From: Lachnoclostridium sp. UBA5890
Lineage (GTDB): Bacteria > Bacillota > Clostridia > Lachnospirales > Lachnospiraceae
Length of the DNA: 32,849 nucleotides
Direction of reading: 5' to 3'
NCBI GenBank assembly: GCA_002431395.1
Contig: DJEU01000002.1
Span: 23,428 to 56,276, forward strand
In this document: positions 32,186-32,849 of the stretch, piece after piece
Layout: each line of letters starts with the position of its first letter
Position numbering within the stretch: position 1 is the first letter of the stretch
Made by a program: the position numbers and the translations under genes
Notes under the pieces: generated by a model
What the model saw: the letters and a program-made list of their open reading frames with translations, nothing else
Told to the model about the DNA's origin: nothing
Databases searched by the model: none

Positions 32186-32712
32186 AATTTTCCCTCATTT
32201 CTGCATTCCCATGCCTGCTTCAATTTCCCGAGTGCGCGGCTTTTGATCGACCGGATCGTGCCTTCTTTTTTATGAAAATACTGCGCCAGTTCTTTTCCGC
32301 TATACCCGCCAAAGATGCTTAGTCCGACGATCATGCGCTCTCTTTCCTCCAGCTGCATCAATAATTCTTTGATCAAAACATTATTTTCCGGCGTCGCATT
32401 ACCTGCCTCCTGCGTTTCCGTTATTTCCGGCAAATAGACGATGCGTTTTTCCCTCCGGTACTGCAGCCGGCATTCATTGGCTGTAATCTGAAATATCCAG
32501 CTGCGAAATGACTCCGGCTTTTTTAATGTATGTATTTTCTCAAAGGCTTTGAGCACCGCATCACTCACGACATCTTCCGCCTTCCACGGCTGCTTTACCA
32601 TACAAAAGGCAAACCGGTACAAGTCCGGATAAATTTCTTCGTAAAGCTTGGCAAATGCGTGGGCGTCGCCTTTTCTCGCCCGGTTTACCAGTTTCTTTTT
32701 TTCCTCTTCCAT
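32182..32712 (-). CDS. ECF sigma-70 family sigma factor
   Basis: Extracytoplasmic-function sigma factor, 176 aa. Sigma region 2 covers residues about 20-92 (FAKLYEEIYPDLYRFAF, then DVVSDAVLKAFEKI and SFRSWIFQITANECR). Region 4 covers residues about 112-170 (LEERERMIVGLSIFGGYSGKE, then KEGTIRSIKSRALGKLK). It directs RNA polymerase to a small regulon on release from its partner, most likely the overlapping beta-propeller protein. GAGAGGAGG lies 6 bases before the ATG. Its own promoter should be in the 137 bases up to the window edge. It is unlikely to be the flagellar sigma, which is of a different group. Confidence 0.92.
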   Translation of the reverse strand: MEEEKKKLVNRARKGDAHAFAKLYEEIYPDLYRFAFCMVKQPWKAEDVVSDAVLKAFEKIHTLKKPESFRSWIFQITANECRLQYRREKRIVYLPEITETQEAGNATPENNVLIKELLMQLEERERMIVGLSIFGGYSGKELAQYFHKKEGTIRSIKSRALGKLKQAWECRNEGKL

Positions 32713-32742
32713 CGTCTTCCTCCTCTCTTTTTATAGATTTGA

Positions 32743-32778
32743 TGCATAAGTTGGGAAAATGTTGCATGGGAAGTTGGG
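32743..32778. repeat. Direct repeat upstream of the ECF sigma gene
   Basis: Two copies of a TGCAT...AAGTTGGG element (32743-32755 and 32763-32778, the second with three extra G) lie 31-66 bases upstream of the sigma start. On the minus strand they read CCCAACTT...ATGCA. They could be regulator sites or overlapping ECF promoter -35 (CAAC-containing) elements. No clear sigma-A promoter was found in the remaining sequence up to the window edge. Confidence 0.45.
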
Positions 32779-32849
32779 TTTTTGTTTTTTTAGGGGCTTG
32801 GCGGCGGTTTGTAGATGACTTGGGCGGCTCCGCACACGCCATTTCTTGC

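Noticed and set aside
1..32849. CRISPR arrays, tRNA/rRNA genes, insertion sequences, phage attachment sites
   Set aside because: No repeat-spacer pattern, no cloverleaf or rRNA-like stretch, and no transposase or integrase coding region was seen.

Overview
The window looks like a low-GC Gram-positive chromosome, most likely a motile gut-type Clostridium relative (Lachnospiraceae-like). The reasons are AGGAGG-type ribosome binding sites before nearly every gene, a FliW-CsrA-flagellin module, a short flagellin of 267 residues, sigma-28-type promoters (TAAA-N15-nCCGATAT) and a LytTR regulator. Almost everything is on the minus strand. The one convincing plus-strand gene is a CgeB-like glycosyltransferase at 3193-4368.

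Read along the minus strand (right to left), the layout is as follows. (1) 32712-30320: an ECF sigma factor and an overlapping membrane-anchored beta-propeller protein, probably a sigma/anti-sigma pair. (2) 30251-19721: the late flagellar operon flgM, flgN, two different flgK genes, flgL, fliW, csrA, flaG, fliD (with a large insertion), fliS and a FliT-position chaperone. (3) 19603-18800: flagellin (hag), with a strong sigma-28 promoter, a leader hairpin that presents GGA in its loop (a CsrA-type site), and a near-perfect intrinsic terminator. (4) 18708-11894: a flagellin-glycosylation operon with two Maf glycosyltransferases, a 77-residue helical protein, NeuB, NeuC/LegG, an orphan CBS-pair protein and NeuA. 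(5) 11891-4369: a third Maf, then a TPR/sulfatase-fold protein, a LicD-type transferase, an octopine-dehydrogenase-like enzyme and a fused nucleotidyltransferase/PLP aminotransferase. (6) The convergent plus-strand glycosyltransferase. (7) 3029-1225: MarR and MATE exporter. (8) 1091-18: XRE regulator and LytTR response regulator.

Taken together, blocks 2-5 read as one flagellum programme. Sigma-28 and its antagonist FlgM time late gene expression. FliW and CsrA hold flagellin translation in check. The Maf proteins decorate flagellin with a nonulosonic acid made by NeuC-NeuB-NeuA. The last four genes look like a second, less familiar decoration chemistry, in which a nucleotide-activated phospho-amino compound is made, possibly condensed by an opine-type dehydrogenase, and transferred by LicD. 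Its closest known parallels, from memory, are the phosphate-linked amino-acid flagellin modifications of Clostridioides difficile type A and Pseudomonas b-type flagellin. The combination seen here (NTase-aminotransferase fusion + opine dehydrogenase fold + LicD + soluble sulfatase fold) is the best candidate for an undescribed system in the window.

There are no tRNA, rRNA, CRISPR or insertion-sequence features that I can see, and no gene-free stretch exceeds 300 bases. The glycan genes (about 3.2-18.7 kb) look visibly more AT-rich than the flgK/flgL region, but I did not compute this.
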